Source of the DNA: Limnephilus marmoratus
Taxonomy: Eukaryota; Arthropoda; Insecta; Trichoptera; Limnephilidae
Assembly (NCBI GenBank): GCA_917880885.1
Contig: OU862910.1
Location: 22,208,710-22,272,709 of the forward strand
Direction of reading: 5' to 3'
Length of the DNA stretch: 64,000 nucleotides
How positions within the stretch are numbered: position 1 is the stretch's first letter; every line of letters starts with the position of its first letter. Under the pieces are notes generated by a model that was given only the letters and a program-made list of their open reading frames with translations, was not told the origin of the DNA and did no database searches. Positions 11,766 through 23,223 of the stretch are shown here, piece after piece. A program made the position numbers and the translations under genes.

Positions 11766-13229
11766 GGTTTCTTCATATATTTAATTTAACACACACTCCT
11801 CCTCGCTTCATCCACGTTTACACGTCAAATCGCATAGTGTCTTAACCCGTCAGTTGCTTCTGCAACGGGCAAAACCTAGTATATATTAATGCTCAGTTTG
11901 GAAAACTCACCTTTTTTTTCAGCCTTTTCTGACACCCGTTACATACAAAACGACTGATACAGAATTGAAGTGCGACCCTTGCGACGTAAACTATAATCTC
12001 TCACTATTCGACTAAGAAATTCGGCCGGGGTTATGTTTTCCGCCGACAGGTTCGCCAGTCGAAAGACGAAAATCCATTTCGGAATCAAACGTGTCAAAAA
12101 GTCCATACAAACGACGGTTCCAGTTTTGGTGACGCGATAACGGACTCTTCTCCCCCGCATCGCGTACCACCTTACGGCGTATTTTCGCTTGAAAATGCAA
12201 AGACGCTTAAGCCCTTTTACTTTCCAGCTCAGGCCTCGGCCCCGCAGGCGATAATAGACGGTCGCTTCCTCGAGTTTGGAACGTTTTAAGATCCATTTTG
12301 GCTTGGCGGTGAGTCAGATAATCTTGAGATAGGTCAGGATTCCGAGTGTCAAAAATTTAGCCTAAATAATACAGATTTTCAGAGTTTTCGGTAGTGGTTT
12401 TACGGTACGCGGCATTGCGACCCGGAAACCGATCCCCGCTTGGATGTTTTTAAAAAATACGTTACAGTAGAGAATTCCGCAACTTTTAATACCAAAACTA
12501 TATACGATTCTCATATGAAATATGTCAGGAGAACCCGACGAAAATCAACAATTTTCTGAAAAATTCATGTCAAAAACGTGTTCCTAAATTCTTCGATAGT
12601 GTGAAAATTGCTGGCCATCTGAAAATAACACAATTTATAACGCGGTAGGTACCTACCGTTCCATGGAGTTATTGCAAATTCGTTAAAGAAAAGTAATAAA
12701 GTACGTAAGAAAAAACGGGTAGGTACCTACCCCAATTTTATTTTTCTCGGTATATACTAGGTAGGTACCGGCTTATGAAGCATTTAAATATTAAAAGAAA
12801 TCACTCAAGATTGTCAAGTATTTATTGAGAAAACGCATAGGTACCTACACCAATATTATTGGTAGCGACTTATGAACTTCTTTCCTTTAAATGTTAAATC
12901 GAAAATTAATGATATGAAATGAAAAAAATCACCCAAGATTGTCACTTTTTGAATTATGTAGGTACACGGAGGTTGCTTCTGGACACCCACTGTTGGTGGG
13001 AACGTTATTTTTAAATTAGTTCATTTTCACGTAATGTGCGAGTTGTATTTATTCAATTATCTTCAAAACTTATTTTATTTATTATTATTTATTTATAATT
13101 ATTATTTCAAAACAGAAATAATTACAGAACTTGAATAGAATTTGAACAGAACTTTCAGAGAACGTTAAAATTAACTTGAAAAATTGAAGGTTTTTAAATA
13201 TTTTTTTTTAACAACCGAAGTTAATTGAA

Positions 13230-13770
13230 CCGAACGACTGTACCAAATTGGATAATTATTTTTTGTTGTGTCCAGGGCAGGGTTTGTATAAAATTACTGG
13301 TGAGCTCTGACATTATGAAATTTGTTTAAAAATGAGTAGCGGAAATTTATGTGCGCGCATAGCTTCCGAACGACTGCCCCTAATTGGATAATTCTTTTTT
13401 TGTTGTATTCGTTATTGTTAGGAAATAACTGGTGAGCACTGGCATTATGAAATTTGTTTAAAAATGACTCGCCGAAATGTAAGTACGCGCATAGCTTCCG
13501 AATGACTGCACCTAATTGGATAATTCTTTTTTTGTTGTGTTCGTTATTGTTAGGATAAGGTTTGTTTAAAATTACTGGTGAGCTCTGGCATTATGAAATT
13601 TGTTTAAAAATTAATCTCTGAAATGTATGTACGCGCAACGAACTTCCGAAACGAACTTCAACAAACTTCCGAACGACTGCACCTAATTGGATAATTCTTT
13701 TTTTTTGTTTTGTTCGTTATTATCAGGACAGGGTTTGTATCAAAGTACTGTTGGGCTCTGGCATCATGAA
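13230..13770 (+). repeat. About 140-bp tandem repeat, four copies
   Basis: Same repeat as at 8150-8770: AATTGGATAATTCTTTTTTT recurs near 13240, 13383, 13515 and 13686 with GAGCTCTGGCATTATGAAAT. Confidence 0.75.
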
Positions 13771-14355
13771 ATTATGAATTGCTAAACCGTTTATCCGATT
13801 GTGATGAAACTTTGGGGATTTCATGTATGCATGCCGGTGATGGTTTTTGTATACAATAGTGAGCTCTGGCATCATGTAATTATGCATTGCTAAACCGTTC
13901 ATCCGATTGCGATGAAACTTTTAGGATTTGATGTGAGCATCCAGTCGATTCATTCTGTATAAAATAGTGCGCTGTGGCATCATGAAATTATGCATTGCTA
14001 AACCGTTCATCCGATTGCGATGAAACTTTTGGGATTTGATTTGCGCATCCATTCGATTCATTCTGTATAAAATAGTGAGCTCCGGCATCATGAAAATATG
14101 CATTGGTAAACCGTTCATCCGATTGCGATGAAACTTTGGGGATTTGATGTATGCATGCCCGCGATGGTTTTTGTATACAATAGTGAGCTCTGGTATCATG
14201 AAATTATGCATTGCTAAACCGTTCATCCGATTGCGATGAAACTTTGGGGATTTGATGTATGCATGCCCGCGATGGTTTTTGTATAAAATAGTGAGCTCTG
14301 GCATCATGAAATTATGCATTGCTAAACGGTTCATCCTATTGCGATGAAACTTTGG
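13760..14355 (+). repeat. 108-bp tandem repeat, about 5.5 copies
   Basis: ATTGCTAAACCGTTCATCCG recurs about every 108 bp (13787, 13889, 13995, 14103, 14210, 14318). The period is 36 codons, which creates a long open frame on the minus strand (13921-14334) that should not be read as a gene. Confidence 0.85.
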
Positions 14356-14576
14356 AGGGGGCGTCGACTACCTGTTCCCTTTGTAGGTGCTCACTCCTCG
14401 CTCCATCCGCATTCAGACATCATTTTTTCTTCATATATGTAATTTAACACACACTCCTGCTCGCTTCGTCCGCGTTCACATGTCAAATCGCATAGTGTTT
14501 TAACCCGTTAGTTGCTTCTGCAACGGGCCCAGCTAGTTAATGTATTAATGTATTAATTTTCCTTCTCTGTGTCCAG

Positions 14577-14725
14577 AACCGATACACCGATGCAGTCTGG
14601 AGTGACTTACGAAGTGGTCTCCAATATTCCCAAAGCCTCAGAGGAGCTCGAGGACAGGGAGAGTCTGGCTCAAATCGCCGCCAGCGGAGAGGAATCTAGC
14701 ACCTTGGATGGGGAAACATACATTG
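14577..14725 (+). CDS. Khc-73: Khc-73 exon 9
   Basis: Acceptor GTGTCCAG, donor ATTG|GTTAGT, phase 2 to 1, 149 nt. Encodes SGVTYEVVSNIPKASEELED and the KIF13-type DGETYI end. A Helitron-like 3' end stops only 40 nt upstream at 14536, so the acceptor and its pyrimidine tract are all that remain of the native 3' intron. Confidence 0.93.
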
Positions 14726-14947
14726 GTTAGTAAACCATTTTTAAAATTTTCCATCGTAATTTTAGAGCGAAACTCGATTATTTTGCATCTGAACAAATAT
14801 TACCTTTCAAATTTCATTGTATTTAATCTAAATCTCCAAAATTTTTGTTTTATAATTTGCAATATTCATCTAGTCAAAAGTGTATGCCAAATTGTTAATG
14901 AAATAAAATTGATTGATTTCATTTTCTTCATCCGTCACTTAAATTTT

Positions 14948-15392
14948 GTTGTTTTTATTTGGTGCTGTGGATTGCATTTTTACCATATTGACGTAATATT
15001 AGTTGCAATACTCGATGTCATATATACATTTCTTCTTTTACTCTACATTAACCATTTACATGGAAACGATTGTCTATAGTTTTGCTATTAGTTTAGTTGT
15101 TTTTATTTGGTGCTGTGGATTGCATTTTTACCATATTGACGTAATATTAGTTGCAATACTCGATGTCATATATACATTTCTTCTTTTACTCTACATTAAC
15201 CATTTACATGGAAACGATTGTCTATAGTTTTGCTATTAGTTTAGTTGTTTTTATTTGGTGCTGTGGATTGCATTTTTACCATATTGACGTAATATTAGTT
15301 GCAATACTCGATGTCATATATACATTTGTTCTTTTACTCTACATTAACCATTTACATGGAAACGATTGTCTATAGTTTTGCTATTAGTTTAG
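14948..15392 (+). repeat. 148-bp tandem repeat, three near-identical copies
   Basis: Units start at 14948, 15096 and 15244. I see only one or two substitutions between units (for example C to G at about 15328), so the triplication is very recent or homogenised. It lies in Khc-73 intron 9, ending about 70 nt before exon 10. Its open frames are shifted copies of one another and not genes. Confidence 0.92.
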
Positions 15393-15460
15393 AAGTAAGC
15401 TACAACAAAAATGATGTCTAGTGATCCCTTACTGACTTTGTGTTGTGACCCATTGTACAG

Positions 15461-15606
15461 AGAAGTACACGCGAGGTGTGAGTGCGGTGGAGAGTATCCT
15501 GACGCTGGACCGTCTCCGCCAGAGTGTGGCCGTCAAGGAGCTACAGCAGGCGCAGGGGCACACCATCACCATGAGGAAGACGGCCTCCGTGCCCAACTTC
15601 TCTCAG
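15461..15606 (+). CDS. Khc-73: Khc-73 exon 10, ending at a consensus GC donor
   Basis: Acceptor TGTACAG, phase 1 to 0, 146 nt. Encodes EKYTRGVSAVESILTLDRLR and ends in ASVPNFSQ, the basic patch seen in KIF13. The donor reads CAG|GCAAGT, the exact consensus for GC-AG introns, and is the second such donor in the gene. Confidence 0.91.
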
Positions 15607-16215
15607 GCAAGTTCTTCTCTCACTTGACACTTTACTTCACTTCCTGCCTACTTTCTACTTCAACATAACCTCTGTGGTCTCCACCCAGAATATGAGAAGT
15701 GCAAAAGAAAGTGCTTTATCGTGTGATTGCCTCACAGGGGTCCCAAATACCCCGAGCCATTCTGATGAACTTAATATGATGGTATATTTGCGGCAAGTTA
15801 CAGAATGGAAAATGCTCTGAATAGCCAGGTACTTCCTAACCTTCCTCTTTCCATCTCTTTCCCTTCCCCACTTCCTTCAACCCCGTAATCCACCCCAATA
15901 CGGGGATGCCATAATCCAGAGAGTGGCGAGCAATTGCGATTCTTGTGTTGTATTGCTATATGGAATATTATTATTGTTATACGCAAGGTTAAGGGGATGG
16001 AAAGCTCAAGGAAATGGGTCAGAGGAAGTTTGGAAAGTATCTGAATATTAAATCTTGACACTAAACATGGTTAAAGCCATAAAGCAATGTTTCAATTGTG
16101 AATGGTATATCACCACTCTAGGTATGTAGGTATACCTATCAAACCAAAGAGTATACAAAACTTTACGTTTTTTACTGTTTTTGCAATTATCAGGTTATTT
16201 TGATCTAAGATTATA

Positions 16216-17137
16216 CAGGGTGGCGCTAAATTAATCATCCAATTTTGTTTTTTAATAACTTTTTTAATAAATAAAAAAAAAAAAAATTTTTAGTAATGGA
16301 AATCGTTATTTGGACTTTTACAATTTTTTCTGTTAAGTGGAAAAAATGAAATCCGTCAAGTGGCTGCCGCCAGTGTTGATACACATTTGTGCCCGTTTTA
16401 TCGTATTTTCCATAACTTTCCGGAAGATTTCCGGTGATAACTGTTCGCATTCCTGTCGAATATTCTCCTTAAGGGTTGCAATTATCTGAGGCTTGTTGGC
16501 ATAAACCCCCGACTTCAAGTAGCCCCAAAGAAAGAAGTCTGGAATGGTTAAATCGGGCGATCTTGCTGGCCATGCCAAATCGTCAAAACGGAAGTTTACG
16601 CGACCAGGAAACGCTTCCTTCACAATATCCATTGTGGCTCATGCTATGTGTGCGGTTGCACCGTCTTGTTGAAACCATATGTTCACCAAGGCCCGTTCAT
16701 CTAATTCCGGCAGTAAGAAGCCGTTTACCATGGCCCTGTAGCGTTCGCCAGTAACAGTGACTGTAATGCCAATGGAGTCCTCAAAAAATCACTCCTCCCG
16801 CTTGAACGCCGCACCACACAGTGGCTTTGATGGATGAAATGGCTCTTCATGCATCGCACGTGGATTTTCAGTGCTCCAGAAACGAAGATTTTGCTTATTG
16901 ACATAATCGCTTAAGTGGAAATGCGCCTTGTCGCTCATGATGACTTTCGACACAAAATCGCTAAAAGCTAAAATCGACACAATTATTCCACGCTCTTGCG
17001 GAGTATAGCGCTCCATTGCTTATTTGTTTGTATTCTGCAGCTGTCTAGTTCGCAAATGTCAAATATGATTGATGTACAACGCCATTTGCAAGAATTATAA
17101 CATCTTCCGATAGGGTGATTAATTTTGCGCCACCTTG
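16216..17137 (-). mobile_element. mariner/Tc1-like element, degenerate, with TA target duplication
   Basis: Inverted ends CAGGGTGGCGC(T/A)AAATTAAT lie at both edges, flanked by TA (16214-16215, 17138-17139). Minus-strand pieces are clear mariner transposase: MSDKAHFHLSDYVNKQN (16789-17016), a WFQQDGATAH block between frames, and SPDLTIPDFFLWGYLKS (16333-16632). The DNA-binding N-terminus is reduced to about 15 residues, so there is an internal deletion plus frameshifts. Lies in Khc-73 intron 10. Confidence 0.9.
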
Positions 17138-17336
17138 TAGAAATAATGAATGAAACTTCTTACATAAATAAATAATGTAAAACGTAAATTTTGGATTGGT
17201 AAAGCACTTGGTTTCTAAAACAAAGCTTTTGATAATATATGTACATATTGTATACAGGATATCATCATATCATATTTGTGTGCCAAGACCTATGAATTGC
17301 TTGGCTAATAATAAAATACAATTCCTGGACATGCAG

Positions 17337-17366
17337 GCCTTGGATTCGGCTAGTAAAACTGGTGGT
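17337..17366 (+). CDS. Khc-73: Khc-73 exon 11, 30-nt candidate exon
   Basis: Acceptor ATGCAG at 17331-17336 and strong donor GGT|GTAAGT bound ten codons (ALDSASKTGG), phase 0-0. The flanking exons are also phase 0, so it could be a cassette or could be false. No homology supports it; only sites and phase do. Confidence 0.5.
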
Positions 17367-17990
17367 GTAAGTACTGACGTATGAAAACTTTTCAAATTGC
17401 ATTTTTATTGTTAACACTTTCATGTTATCGTATTAGTCAATTGTTTTTCTTTGTGATATCACTTTTTAGCATGTTTAAATGATATTCATGTGTTTGTATC
17501 ATTTTCATAAACTAGAAATTTCCCGATAAAATAATAAATAAATTACAGATGAAACATTACAAATACATATTTGATTTCAAATCACTACCAATATATTGAT
17601 GATATTATTGGTGAGTCACAATTTCATTTATAGAGCTTTTCAAATTAATGTTTAATATTATATTACGTAATTTCTACAAATCCTTATGACAGCTTCCGCT
17701 TAATTTTTTCAATTTTCATAATACTGTTTTAATGCATGTCCTGGCCACTATTAAAAGTTATAAATATTCCTTAATAATACTAATAATTCCGCATTTGAAA
17801 CACTCGCCCAAATGCCATGACCAGCTAATCATTTATTTTTCCTCCATTCCAATGTTTTATTTTTCATATTTTTGTATATTTTGTGTTGTAGAAATCGATT
17901 TGAATTTATTGATTTTGTAAGATGTGGGCAAGCATGCTTCTCGATGTATTTCCCAAACATATTAATAGGAGAAGTTGTTTGTGTTTGTAG
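17367..17990. other. Khc-73 intron 11
   Basis: AT-rich intron; I see no repeat or exon. Confidence 0.5.
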
Positions 17991-18165
17991 ATAATGCGTT
18001 TTGATGCATCGTTGGAATCTCTGATTGGTTTGGGACGCTCGGAGAGTGTGACGGACCTGAACAACGAGCTGCTGTCGGCGTCGGGCCGCTCCGCCGCCCT
18101 TCGCGGCCGCCACTCCTTCGGGGGCGAAGGAGATGTGGCCGCTCCTTCTAAACCATTTGGACTAG
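17991..18165 (+). CDS. Khc-73: Khc-73 exon 12
   Basis: Acceptor TTTGTAG, donor CTAG|GTAAGT, phase 0 to 1, 175 nt. Encodes IMRFDASLESLIGLGRSESV then TDLNNELLSASGRSA, a serine-rich GC-rich tail segment. The other frames are closed. Confidence 0.85.
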
Positions 18166-20723
18166 GTAAGTTGCATGACACCCACTTGGCTTAAATTAAC
18201 ACTTTTCGTCATGTTTTAGCGCCTCACGAGACGGCACACGGTTGCCTTCTTTTACCTGTTTTCAAGTTATCAACCATTTGTTACTTCCCACGGAGAGCTT
18301 GGTTTTCTCATTCCATCCCGATAGAGATATGCAACTGCTAGAGTTCCGGTTAAGAGTAATCTCGTGACGTAACCGAAGAGGAGTGGACTGTTCGGTGATC
18401 ATTCTGTTTCCATGGAGCTATCATGCTTGCAGTCTTAATAATTTCTCAAAGTTTTCCAATATTTTGTTCTTGTCAGCGCTTAAAGCTTTCTGTAGATTGA
18501 CTTTTCCACTTGTCAGTGAGTTGATGGTGTATGTAATGTTTTTTCCACATTTTTTCTATTGTTGTCTTTATAATACATATCCCGGTATCCCCTAGCCACT
18601 GCCACTCCCTAGTTCCACTTTCTGCAGCATTATTTTTGTGTTTGAGAGAGACTGTACTAAGCACTCCGTCACTTGTACACTGGAATTAAACTTTACTGTT
18701 ACTACAAATAATAAATAGCTGACGTTGGTAACAGTTGTATATTTTATCAAATACTGATAAAATGATTTGTTGACATCTCCACAATAGTTTCCCCGCTTTG
18801 ACTAATTTGTGTTTTAATATTTCATTTGTGCAACCTTCAGGCTCCATTCTCTCAGGTAAAACCATGGAGATCTAAAGAAATAGTTCTGCATTATTAAGCC
18901 AATACGAAGATCTTAGTCAATAATGTCATCCATGTTGATTGCAATTTATGTATTTGTGACAGTTATTGTAAGCTCATATTCTATGAACACGGCAGACATG
19001 AAAATATTACGCTGCCTTCGTACTAATATCACAGGTACTAATTATTTTGAAAAGATGTGTCAATCAAAAGTTCTAACTCTATGAATACTGTAAATAATAC
19101 TTGTCCTAAGAAATGTTAAAATATTAAATTTGGAAACAAAGCACAGTTTTTAGTAACTGAACCTTTAGATAATTTGCCTTGTTTTGTTCAAACTATAGAG
19201 TTTTAGGTTTCATACTAATGTACTAGTATATCATAGCCTCGGATAATTATTTCTAAGATGATTAGAACATATCATATTTTTATCAATAATAACATCTGTG
19301 ATCTGAGCTTTGTAGATTGTAATATAAATATTGTTTGCTACTCAATAGAAATTTGCATGCATTGTACCAATTTTGACTTATTTTTAATTAGTTTATTTGT
19401 ATTTTAATTTTACTAAAGTATGAAGCTAGTTGCCGCATTCACATATTATCCAATAATATTTATTTTTAGATATTATAAGCATTCAAATTGTCCACCAAAA
19501 TTTAAATGTTGTTCATGTCCACCATTTTGTAATATCTATATGTAATAATATGAAGAAGATTAAAATTGTTGTAATTTTAAAACATAAAACGGAATGAATT
19601 GTATATGTTATGTTCCCTAGATAGTCAATGTTAAAGTGTCTGGTGTTAGGTGTCCTTTACCTACGAGTATGTTGTAAACAAAATGTTTTATGCTTTGGAC
19701 CACAACTTTAATCTAAGTGATATTGTTTCGTACACAGGCTTTGGGAATGATTAGCCAACATCTTATTTTCCACTATTTAATAAAATATTTGATTTCCTGC
19801 TTTAAATTAATTATGACGGAAGATGACCGACCACGACCAAAAATATTGATGAATTGGCACTAATTAATGTGACATTTGCTTTTAATTTACAGATATAATA
19901 ATATAACTTATATTACAAGTTTTACTAATTAGTTAATCCCTAGCTTCATCAATAATTATTCTTTAACAATTACCTACATACATAATTTGACAATACATAA
20001 TAATTATTATTACATAGGTACCTACATACGTATTACATATTATTTTCTTACACTGTTATATATAGTCAAAGGTACAAACACAGAAGGAAATGAAGGTCAT
20101 GCATGTCTGTAGCAAAATTTAAACATAGTTTTATGAAATTGGCAATACAAAACTACTGACATGGATGTCATAAATGTTGTAGAATATTATATTGGTTGTA
20201 TTATGAAACCTATTGGCAAAAAAACTAGGAATCTCATATTCTACTAGCATTTATGCATGGCCTGAATTCGATAAAGGGGATTGTTCTATGACATCCTCTT
20301 TATTAATAGAGTAAAATATTATTTAAACAAAATGGTGCCTTCTACTACACCATAATATTGTTTAAGTCTGATAATAATAATAATATATTCACAAAGTAAG
20401 TGCGCTTTTGTGTAGGCTAATATTTTACTTTTCTTTTTTCTTGACAAACTTGTAATTCAGAATTTATTATAAATTATGTTTAAAATTAATGTAAGCAGCA
20501 TTTAGCCAGTTGAAAAAATTAAAGTGCATTTATTTTTGGTAAAATTGGCTATTTTCTAAGAGGATGCTTTGCCGCTGAATTTTTTTGCGTCTGAAAAGAG
20601 ACAGTTGAATTTAATGCGCTTGTTGGAAAAACATTTTCTCAGAAGGTAGCCTCAGATCAGAGTCGCCCGTTGTGTGATGAATTATAAACTAACCATAATG
20701 TTAATTTCTTACCAAACATGCAG
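18166..20723. other. Khc-73 intron 12
   Basis: AT-rich, 2.6 kb. Apart from a possible 15-nt microexon at 18841-18855 (see findings) I see no coding signal, TIR or tandem array. Confidence 0.5.
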
Positions 20724-20786
20724 CCAGGCCAACGTTCTTGAATCTGAACCTGAATCTCAATTCCTTGAGAATGCAACAGCCCAAGT
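20724..20786 (+). CDS. Khc-73: Khc-73 exon 13
   Basis: Acceptor CATGCAG, donor AAGT|GTATGT, phase 1 to 1, 63 nt. Encodes ARPTFLNLNLNLNSLRMQQP. The phase fits both neighbours and the LNLNLN segment resembles KIF13 tails, so this short exon is credible although it is isolated in 4 kb of intron. Confidence 0.8.
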
Positions 20787-21264
20787 GTATGTTATTTTAC
20801 AAAGTTCCATGTTTTAGTATTATATAGCATTGTATTATTCATTATTAATCTTTAACCACTGGGGAGACAGACAATATGGTTCCATGCCAATTATAGATTT
20901 TTTAATATCAATGTTTTATAAGAAAAATAATAGTGATAATATATTTTTTAATATTCCTGTTTGATATTAAATTTCTAATAGATTTGCTGTTTTTGAATGT
21001 ATCCCAAAATGAAATACTGTTTTTGAAAGCAGATGAAATACTCTTTCAGATGTTAATATGTATTACAAACAGATACAAACAATTAAAAATATTAAAATTT
21101 TGAATGCAAAAACAGGCAAAGTTTTTTAAATCACTTTGTGATGGTTTTTTGTTGTAAACTTTATTTGCCACTGTATACAAAACTAAAAGCACATTTCATT
21201 AGACAAAAAATTATAAGGTTTATCACTTAATTTTTTTTTAGTTTTATTTAAAAATAAGTATTAA

Positions 21265-21636
21265 CTCGTTGAATGCCGCGAGTAAATGGGGTTGGTTGTA
21301 ACCAATTAGCGTTCGCAAAAAGCGGCAGCCATGACACCCAATGTCCCGCGATTCTGACAGCGTCCTTGAGAAATTTCGTACATAGAAAGGTCAAAGTTCA
21401 AAACCAAAGAATTTTTCCCGCGCATGCGCAAGAACTGCGCACGCTCCCGCGCTCCGGTAAATCATTAATATAAATTATATGGAGTCACCAATCTAATTGC
21501 GGTTTTCTCTATGGTAAAGAGCGATAATAGAGCAAGCGATTCTGACCGTGTTCTTCATACACTTTCTTTATACATAAGGGTCAAAATCGCGTGTAAAATC
21601 TCATGACACACCGGTTGACGAGCGGCACTGGCCAGG
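21265..21636. mobile_element. TTAA-flanked MITE, diverged
   Basis: A GC-richer block flanked by TTAA on both sides (21261-21264 and 21637-21640), with weak inverted ends around ATGCCGC / GCGGCA. It shares GCAAGCGATTCTGA, GTTCTTCATACA and CGCGCATGCGCA words with the clearer TTAA element at 33103-33620. It sits in Khc-73 intron 13. Confidence 0.5.
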
Positions 21637-22343
21637 TTAAAAGTGATTGACAAAATTAGTGAAGTGTTTGGCGGTTTTCTTTTTTATAGAATTATTTCAA
21701 ATTGTTTGTGAACGTCTATGCTAAAACATTAAATGCAAGGAGAAAGCTTGGTATTTGTTGTCTCTTTCTGAAACTGTTTATAGTCATATTTCTGACCGAA
21801 TGGGAAAGGAAATAGAACGACTTAGAGGACATGTCATTTGGGGACTTGAATTTAGATGTTTTGTTACAAAGAAAGCACTGTGCGACCCCAGTGGTTAACT
21901 AAATGATGTATATAATATACCTCTGATTTTATCTCAAGTCGAGAAATTTATTCTGGTCTGTCAATATCGACCGCTTTGAATTGATCTAAGGTAAACCAAA
22001 AAAATTCTCTTCTGCCTTTGTTATGTCAAATCTAATAATGATGGTATAAAGATAATATTATCAATATAATTATTAGACGAAGTGTAAGTAATTCAATTTG
22101 AAGCAGTTGAAGTGGTTGTTATTTTAATATAAACATATATTTATTTATGAGCTTGTAAAGTCAGACATTGCTACTTACTGAAATATCATTTGTTACACTG
22201 AATGTTTACGTTGAATATAGAGAACTCCCTTGTTTGTTACATGTCTCGTTTGGAAAAAAAGGGATATTGCAACACAGCTATTAGCAGTATGCCTTTATAC
22301 TATGTGAGAATGGCGATATATCACGTCAATTGTATGATTCCAG

Positions 22344-22516
22344 CATCTCCAGCAAGCGGCAAGTTGGGCATGCGTATGACCACGCTCCACGAGGAGCCGG
22401 GCAGCATGTCGGGGGTGGGGGCCGGGGGAGCCCCCAACAAGAGGAGGGCGCGGGGGGAGGATCACGACAAGGAAGATACTCACTCTGATCCCGAGAGCGA
22501 TCATGTTGGCACAAAG
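22344..22516 (+). CDS. Khc-73: Khc-73 exon 14
   Basis: Acceptor GATTCCAG, donor AAG|GTATTA, phase 1 to 0, 173 nt. Encodes SSPASGKLGMRMTTLHEEPG, a glycine-rich stretch and a basic/acidic patch (KRRARGEDHDKED). Markedly GC-rich against the surrounding intron. Confidence 0.85.
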
Positions 22517-22689
22517 GTATTAAAAAATGTTCTAAATTCACTTTTACCATTTACGCTTTCAACCGGCAAATGAAGGAAAAATGTGGGGGCATGCTGTAGA
22601 GATAAAACCCTTGTGACATGTGTAGTAAAAATATTATGCACTCAAATTACAAATGAAGGGGTCTGAAAAGAATGTTAGGCTTGTGTAAG

Positions 22690-22800
22690 GTGATGAAGAA
22701 GTTTAAGTAAGGTACGCTAAGATGGTTTGGACTTTTTAAGTGGATGGATGCAGAAACTGCAATGAAGTTAGTGAGCCTTAGGAAGACGTGAATTAAATAC
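22690..22800 (+). pseudogene. LINE reverse transcriptase C-terminal remnant
   Basis: One frame reads TLRWFGLFKWMDAETAMKL, close to the LRWFGHVxRMD signature at the end of many non-LTR retrotransposon polyproteins. It is short and ends in a stop. It sits in Khc-73 intron 14. Confidence 0.5.
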
Positions 22801-22986
22801 TTGAGTCAAGAGTCAGAATAACTGAATAGTATCAAATGAGAAGGTAGCAAGGAGTATCTACGAAGTCAGAGTTGTGCAGCTTTTCTCCCTCTGTCCAACC
22901 CCTATGGTGGCCTTTTAGTTTGTAATATAGGTATGTTTATTTCAACAATGATGCATGTCATTATAGTTTAAAATTTTAATTTCCAG

Positions 22987-23116
22987 CCTATTGTTAAGAC
23001 TCGTGGGACCTCTCGGGGCTCTCTGCCGGCGTCTCGCACCCTGGACTCCCTGCATGAGCTCGCCACTGATCGCGGTCCCACCAAAAACTCTCCGTCCATT
23101 TCGTCCAGTGGATATG
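22987..23116 (+). CDS. Khc-73: Khc-73 exon 15
   Basis: Acceptor TTTCCAG, donor TATG|GTAAAC, phase 0 to 1, 130 nt. Encodes RGSLPASRTLDSLHELATDR and ends SPSISSSGYG, the start of the conserved KIF13 tail patch finished in the next exon. Confidence 0.9.
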
Positions 23117-23223
23117 GTAAACATTTCTACATCCACTAACCTCTATACGTGTTAAAAATATACACAAAGCAATATTAATTCTGTTGCAATAATGATGCTA
23201 ATCTATGAATATTTTCCTTGCAG

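Larger units (their letters stand above)
7175..11879 (+). mobile_element. Helitron-like unit 2
   Basis: Begins directly after the CTAG of unit 1 with TATATATATTAATGCTCAGT, the same sequence that follows the CTAG of unit 2, so units are joined tail to head. 7200-7440 resembles 4815-4925 of unit 1 (CACTTTTTCC, AAAACGACCA, GGTGAAAC). It ends with CTAG at 11876-11879 after the shared hairpin. Internal arrays and interspersed repeats are listed separately. No transposase coding is seen. Confidence 0.6.
11880..14536 (+). mobile_element. Helitron-like unit 3
   Basis: Collinear with unit 1 over 12330-13190. It lacks the 127-bp array and instead carries 140-bp (13230-13770) and 108-bp (13760-14355) arrays. 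It ends with the third copy of the shared terminus: TAACCCGTTAGTTGCTTCTG hairpin, then CTAG at 14533-14536 followed by unique intron sequence. This gives the true 3' boundary of the array. Confidence 0.65.

Noticed and set aside
13921..14334. 137-residue minus-strand open frame with internal repeats
   Set aside because: The 108-bp tandem unit is 36 codons long, so the frame repeats mechanically; no homology or start context.
14708..15375. Three overlapping hydrophobic open frames that look like membrane proteins
   Set aside because: They are the same 148-bp intron repeat read in shifted frames.
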